Shown here one piece after another: positions 16,921 to 24,540 of a DNA stretch of 64,000 nucleotides. The stretch is from contig CACZBX010000007.1 in NCBI GenBank assembly GCA_902779535.1, positions 27,031 to 91,030 of the forward strand, read 5' to 3'. This DNA is from an uncultured Bacteroidales bacterium (GTDB lineage Bacteria; Bacteroidota; Bacteroidia; Bacteroidales; Bacteroidaceae). A program made the translations under genes and the position numbers. The stretch's first letter is position 1; every line of letters begins with the position of its first letter. The notes under the pieces are model-generated. The model saw nothing but the letters and a program-made list of their open reading frames with translations. It ran no database searches and was not told the origin of the DNA.

Positions 16921-19434
16921 TTATTTATCCAAACCGAAATAAACAGTTCCTCTGAATGTGACGTTGTCATAATGGTTCTTTTGTCCTTGAGGACCTGTGT
17001 CCTTTTCAGCATGGAACTTGTTGCCTATTGCAGGAATACAATTCAAAATCGAGATATTTCCTTCCGGGAATGCCGGCTCGGTATTCTTTGAACGATGAAC
17101 AGGGTTCTGTGGAGTGAACAGATGCAAATACAAACCTGGAGTATCCGTAACGATTGTCAGAGGTTGTCCCTTTGTTTTGAGGCGTAATCCAGTAAAATGT
17201 GAATAATAGCCTTTAAATTCAGGATATTCCCATGTTTGACCTGTGATTGTATTGTTATAAGCCTTCTCATATTGACCGAATTGGTTGCCACGCAAACGAT
17301 TTTTCCAGGTATGATAAGGACCGTCAGCCAACAACACTGCCCCTTCTACGTCAGATTCCGGATAATCGATAGTCAAACCAGCATAGTCATAGTCACCATT
17401 CAACGTATATTCATAGTCCAAACGCAACCAACCATAGTCAGAAGTTGTCCACTTCAACGTTCCTGGGACTGTCAGACGTACTTTATCTTGAATAGCTGCC
17501 ACTTCTTTGAGGACATTTTTTGCCCTTATGCGTTGCGCCAATTCCTTTGTCGAGCTAATCATCAACGTCCACGTATTGATTTTACGATTGTTGGGGTCAT
17601 AAAGATTTACCCTTATAAAATCAAATGGGACATCATAATCCGGCAAATCAAAAGTTATCGACTGACCTGGCGACAAACTCGGAGCATCATAGTAATCTTG
17701 AACCCTTTCTTCTTCCATTGAGAACAATGGATTAGCGTAACGTACCATCTCATACTCGATACGACACTGGTTCAGATTAGTGAACATATAATGATTAGAT
17801 ACGGTAACTGTCCCATCTTTGAAAGTCATTTGAATCGGAGACCAAACATCCTTAATGGTATAGAAGCTACCTTCTTTCTCATGATGCGGACCTAGGATAC
17901 CATCCGGCGCATGAAGAGCATCACAATCAATGGAATCATTCTTATCATGACGTACCACACCCTCATCGGCAAAGTCCCAAAGGAATCCACCGGCGGATGT
18001 CGGATATGACATCATCAAGTTCCAGTAATCTTCCAAGCCAGCACCATGACCGCCATCGTACAATCCGTGAATGAATTCTGTGGGGAAATAAACATCCTCT
18101 CCTTTCTCCAAGCGCTCCTTTACGCGCGCATAAGTAGGATAATGATTGGTGTCAATACCATCATAACTGGACCATGGCTCAACTAACTTCCTATGTTGTG
18201 GGTCGTGCAAACCATAATCAGGACGTACATCAAAGTTGAAACCACCTTCATTACTGTTCGACCATAGTACAATGCTCGGATGATTCACATCACGTGTCAC
18301 CATCGCCTTTACCAGTGGACGTGCAATCTCGGTATCATACTTCTTCTGCCAACCAGCAAGCTCGTCAATCACCAACATACCTATTGAATCGCAAGCGTCA
18401 AGGAAATAGGTATCAGGTGGATAATGACTCATACGAACAGCATTCATGTTCATATCCTTCATCAAGTTAATGTCTTCTATTGCCAATGCCGGACTGCTTG
18501 TTCGTCCACTTTCGGGCCAGAAGGTATGGCGACACACACCTTTGAATATGATTTTCTCCCCATTGAGATATAATCCATCTTTCGCACGGAACTCAATCGT
18601 ACGGAAACCGAACTTCTGATGATAGATATGGGTTGCCTTATTTCCGTTCATCAGTCGGACAACAGCCTCATAACGGTTTGGAGTTTCTTGGCTCCATGGC
18701 TTTACATTAGCGACATGACCAGTCACTTTCTCACCACCCTCGATGGTTGCGATCTTCTGTTTAGTTGCCAAATCAATGATATCAGTCTGAACACGAGAGG
18801 AACCAGTCATTCCTTCAGCGAAGAACACATTCATATTGAAATCACCGTTAGCACGAGCGTCAATGGCTACCCGTTCGATGTGTTGTTCTGGAACAGCCTC
18901 CAAATAAACCGGACGGAAAATACCACCGAATATCCAATAGTCGGCTTGACGCTCCGCACGATTCACACTCTCATTGCTCGATTCCTTGCTGACTGTTACC
19001 TCCAACAAGTTCTCTTTGCCTTTCTGAAGCAGTTGTGTGATATCATAACGGAACGGATAGAACGCTCCTTGATGTGGTTCACCTGCCAGCTGACCGTTTA
19101 TTTTCACTTCCGTATCCGTCATCGAGCCTTCAAAGATGATATAAACACGCTTCTTTGCCCATGTTTTGGGAACTTTAAAACGATATTTATACAATCCTTG
19201 CTCATCAGCATGAGGACGGTCATGCCCATAATTATACGTGCCAAAGCCTTGGAGTTCCCAACATGAAGGAACAGCAATCTTTGTCCACTCACCACTTCGA
19301 GCACCTTTCGTACAGAAGAAATCCCACTCTACAGTGTTATCTTTGTCTGTTCCCGAAAGGAACATCTTTTCTGTCTCTTGGGCAAACAATGATGATGAAA
19401 GAAACATCATCAATAAAAAGAAATAATTTCGCAT
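16921..19434 (-). CDS. Secreted GH2 glycosidase (beta-galactosidase type)
   Basis: A signal peptide (MRNYFFLLMMFLSSSLFAQ) opens an 837-aa GH2 protein: jelly-roll domain with GTYNYGHDRPHADEQGLYKY and GEPHQGAFYPFRYD, Ig-like domain, TIM barrel with acid/base glutamate in WSNSNEGGF and candidate nucleophile in YFPTEFIHG, then a long beta-rich C-terminal region. Its SNEGG and TEFIHG motifs differ from the GH2 at 2604-5081, so the two are not recent copies. The start at 19434 begins the signal peptide; a frame from 19467 would add 11 residues across the operon spacer. It lies 19 bases behind the phosphodiesterase gene. Confidence 0.87.
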   Translation of the reverse strand: MRNYFFLLMMFLSSSLFAQETEKMFLSGTDKDNTVEWDFFCTKGARSGEWTKIAVPSCWELQGFGTYNYGHDRPHADEQGLYKYRFKVPKTWAKKRVYIIFEGSMTDTEVKINGQLAGEPHQGAFYPFRYDITQLLQKGKENLLEVTVSKESSNESVNRAERQADYWIFGGIFRPVYLEAVPEQHIERVAIDARANGDFNMNVFFAEGMTGSSRVQTDIIDLATKQKIATIEGGEKVTGHVANVKPWSQETPNRYEAVVRLMNGNKATHIYHQKFGFRTIEFRAKDGLYLNGEKIIFKGVCRHTFWPESGRTSSPALAIEDINLMKDMNMNAVRMSHYPPDTYFLDACDSIGMLVIDELAGWQKKYDTEIARPLVKAMVTRDVNHPSIVLWSNSNEGGFNFDVRPDYGLHDPQHRKLVEPWSSYDGIDTNHYPTYARVKERLEKGEDVYFPTEFIHGLYDGGHGAGLEDYWNLMMSYPTSAGGFLWDFADEGVVRHDKNDSIDCDALHAPDGILGPHHEKEGSFYTIKDVWSPIQMTFKDGTVTVSNHYMFTNLNQCRIEYEMVRYANPLFSMEEERVQDYYDAPSLSPGQSITFDLPDYDVPFDFIRVNLYDPNNRKINTWTLMISSTKELAQRIRAKNVLKEVAAIQDKVRLTVPGTLKWTTSDYGWLRLDYEYTLNGDYDYAGLTIDYPESDVEGAVLLADGPYHTWKNRLRGNQFGQYEKAYNNTITGQTWEYPEFKGYYSHFTGLRLKTKGQPLTIVTDTPGLYLHLFTPQNPVHRSKNTEPAFPEGNISILNCIPAIGNKFHAEKDTGPQGQKNHYDNVTFRGTVYFGLDK

Positions 19435-19453
19435 ATCAAACCTCTTTATAATG

Positions 19454-20341
19454 CTATTTAAATACATTCATAGGCACTCCACGCCAACTCTGCGGAGTTT
19501 CCAAGTGTAATATTTTTGCTACGGTGGCAGCCACATCGTATTGAATCATTGTTTCATCAATAACCTTTCCTTTTTGAATACCTTTACCCCATATTACAAA
19601 AGGAGTTTCGATTTCGTTGAGCGTATCACCGCCATGATGCTTACCTTCATGTCCATGATCAGATGTCAGAATGATAACGGAGTCATCATAGATTCCAGCT
19701 TCCTTGATGGCATCTACAATCTGTTTAATCTGTCCGTCGACATGTTCAAACGTCTGATAGTACTCTGGGGTACCACGTCCAAAGGAGTGACCGGCATGAT
19801 CCATGGCATCGATATGAATAAAGCAAAGAACAGGCTTCTTCTCCTTGATGTATTTCGTGCTTTCTTCGACAATTGATTCCGGATTATTTGATGGTTCAAA
19901 GATACGTTTGAAGTAGTTCACACAAAGCGTATCGGCATAGTTCAAGAAATCTCCCCATTCACAAATGATTCCTGTCTCTGCCTTCGGATATTGTTGTCTC
20001 ATCAAATGGAAGAATGTTGGTTGAGCATTGTGTTCCGTAAGATAAAGAGGTTTAAACGTTGGTGTAGGATCGTTATTGGTGATACCTGTGGACTCCAACG
20101 GAGTACCATTCATTTGAGCGGCCCAGTTAGGTCCACTGACCGAAGGACGAATGGTTCGTTTATAAAGGGTATAACTGCCCTCTTTCATACATTGGCGGAT
20201 AAAAGGAACTTTGGCCTCCTCCATACTATAGGAACCCCATCCATCCAAACCGATAATAATCACATGCTTTGCAACCTCTTTTTCTGTACATGCTGTACAT
20301 GCAGCAAGCAGAACAAGCAAGGAAATAAGTACTTTTCTCAT
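19454..20341 (-). CDS. Lipoprotein alkaline-phosphatase-superfamily phosphodiesterase
   Basis: The lipobox ends at C15 (LLAAC). The fold is type I phosphodiesterase/nucleotide pyrophosphatase: first metal site IIIGLDGWG (D33), likely nucleophile in PSVSGPNWAAQMNG (S69 region), then IDAMDHAGHSFGRG and SDHGHEGKHHGG, which supply Asp/His ligands for two zinc ions. At 295 aa it is a compact family member. It is the first gene of a two-gene leftward operon with the GH2, suggesting that a phosphate or phosphodiester is removed from a galactosylated substrate outside the cytoplasm. The exact substrate is unknown. Confidence 0.86.
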   Translation of the reverse strand: MRKVLISLLVLLAACTACTEKEVAKHVIIIGLDGWGSYSMEEAKVPFIRQCMKEGSYTLYKRTIRPSVSGPNWAAQMNGTPLESTGITNNDPTPTFKPLYLTEHNAQPTFFHLMRQQYPKAETGIICEWGDFLNYADTLCVNYFKRIFEPSNNPESIVEESTKYIKEKKPVLCFIHIDAMDHAGHSFGRGTPEYYQTFEHVDGQIKQIVDAIKEAGIYDDSVIILTSDHGHEGKHHGGDTLNEIETPFVIWGKGIQKGKVIDETMIQYDVAATVAKILHLETPQSWRGVPMNVFK

Positions 20342-20402
20342 TGTTATATAGGTTTTATTGAATTATGCAGAGATGATTCTGAGTCTAATACTCATCTAAA
20401 GA

Positions 20403-20410
20403 CAAATATA
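20403..20410 (-). promoter_or_regulatory. Possible -7 element for the phosphodiesterase-GH2 operon
   Basis: The lower strand reads TATATTTG about 62 bases before the lipoprotein ATG. No clear -33 TTTG. Confidence 0.4.
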
Positions 20411-20542
20411 CGATAAATTTGCTATTAAAAAGAAATAGCTTGAAGAAAATTATCTGGAATCAATAGCCATCTTCCTTCAAATAAAGTCTTACTTATTGTG
20501 CTTTTGTTTAGGGAAAGCCCTACCTTCTATTAGGGAAAATCC

Positions 20543-20575
20543 TTTGATGTGCATATCTGAAAAGGATAATTTTGC
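20543..20575 (+). promoter_or_regulatory. Bacteroidetes promoter of the BamE-like gene
   Basis: TTTG (20543-20546), a 20-base spacer, then TAATTTTGC (20567-20575), ending 26 bases before the ATG. Confidence 0.75.
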
Positions 20576-20601
20576 ACATATAAACAATAAATCATGAGGT
20601 T

Positions 20602-20925
20602 ATGAAAAAAACTATTGTCTTCATACTTATGAGTATGACTCTGTTATGCAGTTGTGGATCGATTAAATCAGTCAACATCGCACGCCATGCGACGGAGATA
20701 CAAGCGGGGATGACGATTTCTGAAGTGCAATCCATTATGGGAAAGCCTGATTACCGACGCTTCGATGCAGCGCGCAAAAACTGGGAACAATGGGAATATA
20801 CGGGTATGTTCTTCGATTCGGCACGTGACATCGTTATCATTGACTTCCGCGATGGTCTCGTTGTCAGTATGAACTCGTTTAGCGAACAAAAGCAAGTATT
20901 GCCTGAGATTCCAAACAATGAATAG
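20602..20925 (+). CDS. Small SmpA/OmlA (BamE)-like lipoprotein
   Basis: A 107-aa lipoprotein (lipobox LLCSC, cysteine 18). The body carries the signature of the SmpA/OmlA fold, IQAGMTISEVQSIMGKPDYR, followed by a WEYTG strand and DFRDGLVVSM, giving the two-helix, three-strand BamE-like layout. In Proteobacteria such proteins join the BAM complex; in Bacteroidetes many small members have no known role. It has its own promoter and no operon partner. Confidence 0.75.
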   Translation: MKKTIVFILMSMTLLCSCGSIKSVNIARHATEIQAGMTISEVQSIMGKPDYRRFDAARKNWEQWEYTGMFFDSARDIVIIDFRDGLVVSMNSFSEQKQVLPEIPNNE

Positions 20926-21036
20926 TAATCTCTCCTAACGTGTTTAATTTCTGATGTTTAAAGAATAGACAGAATGTGATACAATAGAATCAAATGTGTG
21001 TGAACAAAAAATAATTCAAAAAAATAGGTTGAAAAG

Positions 21037-21068
21037 TTTGCAGTTTACGGAATAAGGCGTAACTTTGC
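21037..21068 (+). promoter_or_regulatory. Promoter of tRNA-Val
   Basis: TTTG (21037-21040), a 19-base spacer, then TAACTTTGC (21060-21068), 22 bases before the mature tRNA. A textbook match for this phylum. Confidence 0.85.
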
Positions 21069-21090
21069 ATCGCTCTTGAGAAAGAGACTT

Positions 21091-21165
21091 GGGCGTTTAG
21101 CTCAGCTGGTTCAGAGCATCTGCCTTACAAGCAGAGGGTCGGCGGTTCGAATCCGTCAACGCCCA
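21091..21165 (+). tRNA. tRNA-Val, anticodon UAC
   Basis: The acceptor stem GGGCGTT pairs with AACGCCC. The D-arm begins TAGCTCAGCTGG. The anticodon stem TCTGC/GCAGA surrounds the loop CTTACAA with anticodon TAC at 21126-21128, and the T-loop is GGTTCGAATCC. Discriminator A is at 21165; a full CCA is not encoded (ACGA follows). Confidence 0.96.
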
Positions 21166-21170
21166 CGAAA

Positions 21171-21204
21171 AAGAGTTTTGCAAATGCAAAACTCTTTTTT
21201 TTTT
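21171..21204 (+). terminator. Intrinsic terminator after tRNA-Val
   Basis: The 12-bp stem AAGAGTTTTGCA / TGCAAAACTCTT with a two-base loop is followed by a run of T residues. Confidence 0.85.
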
Positions 21205-21234
21205 CCTATCAAAGTTCATATTGTATCAAGGATA

Positions 21235-21266
21235 TTTGCATAAAACAAAATAGTATTGTATCTTTA
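21235..21266 (+). promoter_or_regulatory. Promoter of the 21.3-kb TIM-barrel gene
   Basis: TTTG (21235-21238), a 20-base spacer, then TATCTTTA (21259-21266), one base off consensus, 26 bases before the ATG. Confidence 0.6.
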
Positions 21267-21292
21267 TTCCTGCTATTTCAAATAGAGATACA

Positions 21293-23587
21293 ATGAAAAA
21301 ATCATCATTCATCACCATTCTTCTGTTTGCGACATTAGCAACATTGTTTAGTTGCAGCCCCTCGAATCAAACAAATACGTCAGAAATGCCGCCTTTCGAC
21401 AAACTGCCAGGGCAATCGGATAAAGCTGCTGTAAAAGTCGGCCATTTCCCTTCACGAATGCACGCATTCATATGGCGAAACTGGGGATTGGTTCCAGCAG
21501 AAAAATTGGCTACCGTCCTTAACACATCGACAAAAAACGTCCAAAAAGTCGCAACATCGATGGGACTACAGCGTAATCCTACAATAGATCCAGTATGGTT
21601 ATCATCCAAAGGATACATTACTGTACTACGCCGGAACTGGCATCTACTACCCTATGGACAAATCCTTCAACTTCTCGACAAGACACAAGAAGAATTGGAA
21701 TGGAGTCTCTATGAGGACGATTTCCTTTTTACAAAACTAGGACGTATCAAACCAGCCTGCGATCCTCTTTATTGGGAGAAACCAACAAGTCAACAAAAAG
21801 CACAATGCAAAGAGATCGAAGAGATTGCCCAATCAAACAAGCCAAAGGAAGTCGTTCCTCGATTTGCTTTCTTTGAGAATATGCCAATGATTGAAATGCC
21901 AATTCACGACAATAAAACACCAACAGAAGGATTGAGGATGGCTTTTTCGTATTGTGCCGAATATGGTGACCCATTAATGGATCCAAATCAAGAGTCATAT
22001 CCCGATGAACTTCTCCAAAGATTAGCCTCACAAGGTATTAATGCCGTATGGGTACATTCTGTTTTAAGAATGTTGGTTGAGCCAAAAGGAGTTTTCCCTG
22101 GCGATGAGCATTCCCAAGAACGTTTGAAGAACCTTAAAGTATTAGTTGACAGGGCTGCAAAATATGGTATCAAAGTGATGTTGTACGTCAATGAGCCTCG
22201 TGCCCTTCCCACACGATGGTTTGATAATGAAGAAAGAAAAGCAATGGCAGGCATCACAAGTGGAGATCTTCGAACTCTTTGTACTTCTGATCCTAAAGTA
22301 AGGGAATGGCTTTCAGAATCGTATAAAAATATATTTGAGACAGTCTCAGGACTTGGTGGTGTCTTCATTATCTCGATGTCGGAGAACTTGACAAACTGTG
22401 CATCGAAAGGTCACCAGGATGACTGTCCAAGATGTTCAAAAAGACCACATGATGAACTCATTGCAGAGGTTAACAATACCATTGCAGAGGGAGTGTTAAA
22501 AGGAAATCCATCTGCCCGAATCCTTGTTTGGGATTGGGGATGGAATGATGATTATGCACATAGAATAATCAAACGTTTAGACAAGCGATGTACGTTAATG
22601 TCGGTCAGCGAATGGTCTTTGCCGATAGAAAGAGGAGGTATCACATCAAATGTAGGAGAATACTCTATTTCTTCAATCGGCCCCGGCCCAAGAGCTGTCG
22701 AACATTGGGACATGGCTCAAAAAGCCGGTTTAAGCACTGCCGCCAAAGTGATGGTCAATGCCAGTTGGGAGTTAGGTTCGATGCCTGTCATTCCTGCAAT
22801 GTATTTGATTGCTGAGCATGCACAACATCTCGCACAACTACATACAAAAGATGTAATCATGACATGGAGTGTAGGAGGTTATCCTTCTGTCAACTTTGCC
22901 GTGTTCCAACAACTATTATCAACGAACTGGACAGAATCAGATGATTTAGATCAAATTCTTGGAGACATAGCCCAAAAGTATTACGGTGAACAATCCGGTC
23001 CTCTTGTAAGAGATGCATGGAAAGATTTCTCAAAAGGTTTCGCTGAATATCCTTATAACGTAGGTACACTTTACAATGGACCACAGCAAGTGGGGCCTGC
23101 TAACTTATTGTATCTTGAGCCGTCAGGATGGAAATCAACGATGGTAGGTTTCCCTTACGACGATCTCAACCATTGGAAAAGCATCTATCCTACTTCTGTC
23201 TATATCGAACAAAACCAGAAAGTTGCAGAAGGATTTGAACAAGGTATTCACTACTTGGAAAAAGCATTGGAAAAAGAAACAGATCCAACCATCCAACAAA
23301 TGCTGATAACCGACTTGAGAAGGGCAAATGGCATTAAGTGTTATTTCCGTTCTATCGTTAACCAAGCATCATTCATTGTCTATAGGGATGAGAATCATCG
23401 CGAGAAGATGAAAGAAGCAATTCTCCAAGAGATGGAAAATGTAAAAGAATTCATTCCGTTGTGCGATGCAGACCCTACATTTGGCTATGAATCGTCTAAT
23501 CATTACTTTTATGTGCGTAATGACCTCGTTGAGAAAGTCATTAATCTTGAATGGATTCTTCATCAACTCACCAACGATAATAAATAA
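21293..23587 (+). CDS. Lipoprotein TIM-barrel protein, glycoside-hydrolase-like, with twin N-terminal repeats
   Basis: The lipobox is at C21 (LFSC). Residues 57-92 and 109-150 are two diverged copies of a helical unit, HAFIWRNWGLVPAEKLATVL and ITVLRRNWHLLPYGQILQLL, which look like helix-turn-helix modules. A TIM-barrel-like domain follows (about 215-560) with VWVHSVLRM, VMLYVNEPRALP, a Cys cluster ENLTNCASKGHQDDCPRC (E364, C369, C378, C381) and ILVWDWGW. The Cys cluster after a putative catalytic strand recalls GH20/GH163-type hydrolases, but I cannot assign a family. The C-terminal 180 residues are helical. It is first in an operon with a propeller-like protein (9-base gap). Confidence 0.72.
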   Translation: MKKSSFITILLFATLATLFSCSPSNQTNTSEMPPFDKLPGQSDKAAVKVGHFPSRMHAFIWRNWGLVPAEKLATVLNTSTKNVQKVATSMGLQRNPTIDPVWLSSKGYITVLRRNWHLLPYGQILQLLDKTQEELEWSLYEDDFLFTKLGRIKPACDPLYWEKPTSQQKAQCKEIEEIAQSNKPKEVVPRFAFFENMPMIEMPIHDNKTPTEGLRMAFSYCAEYGDPLMDPNQESYPDELLQRLASQGINAVWVHSVLRMLVEPKGVFPGDEHSQERLKNLKVLVDRAAKYGIKVMLYVNEPRALPTRWFDNEERKAMAGITSGDLRTLCTSDPKVREWLSESYKNIFETVSGLGGVFIISMSENLTNCASKGHQDDCPRCSKRPHDELIAEVNNTIAEGVLKGNPSARILVWDWGWNDDYAHRIIKRLDKRCTLMSVSEWSLPIERGGITSNVGEYSISSIGPGPRAVEHWDMAQKAGLSTAAKVMVNASWELGSMPVIPAMYLIAEHAQHLAQLHTKDVIMTWSVGGYPSVNFAVFQQLLSTNWTESDDLDQILGDIAQKYYGEQSGPLVRDAWKDFSKGFAEYPYNVGTLYNGPQQVGPANLLYLEPSGWKSTMVGFPYDDLNHWKSIYPTSVYIEQNQKVAEGFEQGIHYLEKALEKETDPTIQQMLITDLRRANGIKCYFRSIVNQASFIVYRDENHREKMKEAILQEMENVKEFIPLCDADPTFGYESSNHYFYVRNDLVEKVINLEWILHQLTNDNK

Positions 23588-23596
23588 TAATGTGAT

Positions 23597-24463
23597 ATGA
23601 AACGAATACTACTATTAGCATCTGTCCTTTGGACAACAATCGGAATAGCACAAACCAGTGTGTCCTTTGAAAAGATATTCTATGAGACACATAGCCGTGA
23701 ACAGAAATATAATATTCAAGGCGCATCCATCGCCAATGGCAAACTTTTCCAACTACACGACGGGAATAAACCTATTGTAGTCTATGACATGAGGAACGGT
23801 GATTCCCTTACCGAGATAAACGTCGAACCAATCAAAACCTGGCATAATAATACGGCTTGCTTCTCAAACATATATTATGAGCAGGGAGACTCCTACCCGC
23901 TCCTTTACGTCAGTGAGGAAAACATCAAAGAACACAAGGCTGTAATTTATAGGATCAAAGAAACAAAAGAGGGTGCTATGACTGCAGAAATCATACAGAC
24001 TCTCATTTTCCCTGAACCTATCGAGATGGGACTCTACTATCCCAACATCGCTGTTGACGCAGATGCTGGTTTTCTCTACCTCACTGGATTCAGTTGGGAA
24101 AGTTGGAATAAGGGCGAACGAGGAAATGCTGTACAAATACTTCGCTTCCGCCTTCCATCCGTCAAAGAAGGTCCTGTCATTAAATTCTGTACAAAGGACA
24201 TCCTTAAGCGATATTGCTCCGATTTCAAGGTTGCCACACAAGGAGCAGCGATTCGTGGAGGCAAACTATACCAAGTTTTTGGAGGACCTGGCAACAGTTG
24301 TCTGGTATGTACTGATTTATCAACAGGCGCTGAAGTATTCCGTTCCGAGTTGAATGGTATTCCGGGAGAGCCGGAAGGACTTGGTTTCCATAATGATCGC
24401 ATCATTGTCACTTGCAATGAAGGCGAAGTATATCGTAGTGACCTTATTGTGAAAGGTAATTAA
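23597..24463 (+). CDS. Secreted propeller-like protein of unknown function
   Basis: A signal peptide (1-18, ending GIAQ) is followed by about 270 residues of beta-rich repeats of propeller type: QGASIANGKLFQLHDG, PIVVYDMRNGD, PLLYVSEENI, YYPNIAVDADAGFLYLTGFS, GAAIRGGKLYQVFGG and EPEGLGFHNDRIIVTCNEG. No catalytic signature is seen. It follows the TIM-barrel lipoprotein by 9 bases and precedes the DUF6259-like gene by 77 bases, so it probably belongs to the same locus, perhaps as a binding protein or lyase-like propeller. Function not recognised. Confidence 0.7.
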   Translation: MKRILLLASVLWTTIGIAQTSVSFEKIFYETHSREQKYNIQGASIANGKLFQLHDGNKPIVVYDMRNGDSLTEINVEPIKTWHNNTACFSNIYYEQGDSYPLLYVSEENIKEHKAVIYRIKETKEGAMTAEIIQTLIFPEPIEMGLYYPNIAVDADAGFLYLTGFSWESWNKGERGNAVQILRFRLPSVKEGPVIKFCTKDILKRYCSDFKVATQGAAIRGGKLYQVFGGPGNSCLVCTDLSTGAEVFRSELNGIPGEPEGLGFHNDRIIVTCNEGEVYRSDLIVKGN

Positions 24464-24540
24464 TTACGATAATGGGTAAATGTAAATCGCAATTGATATA
24501 GTTGTATTTTTGTAATATAGAAACTTTTATAGAACTGATT

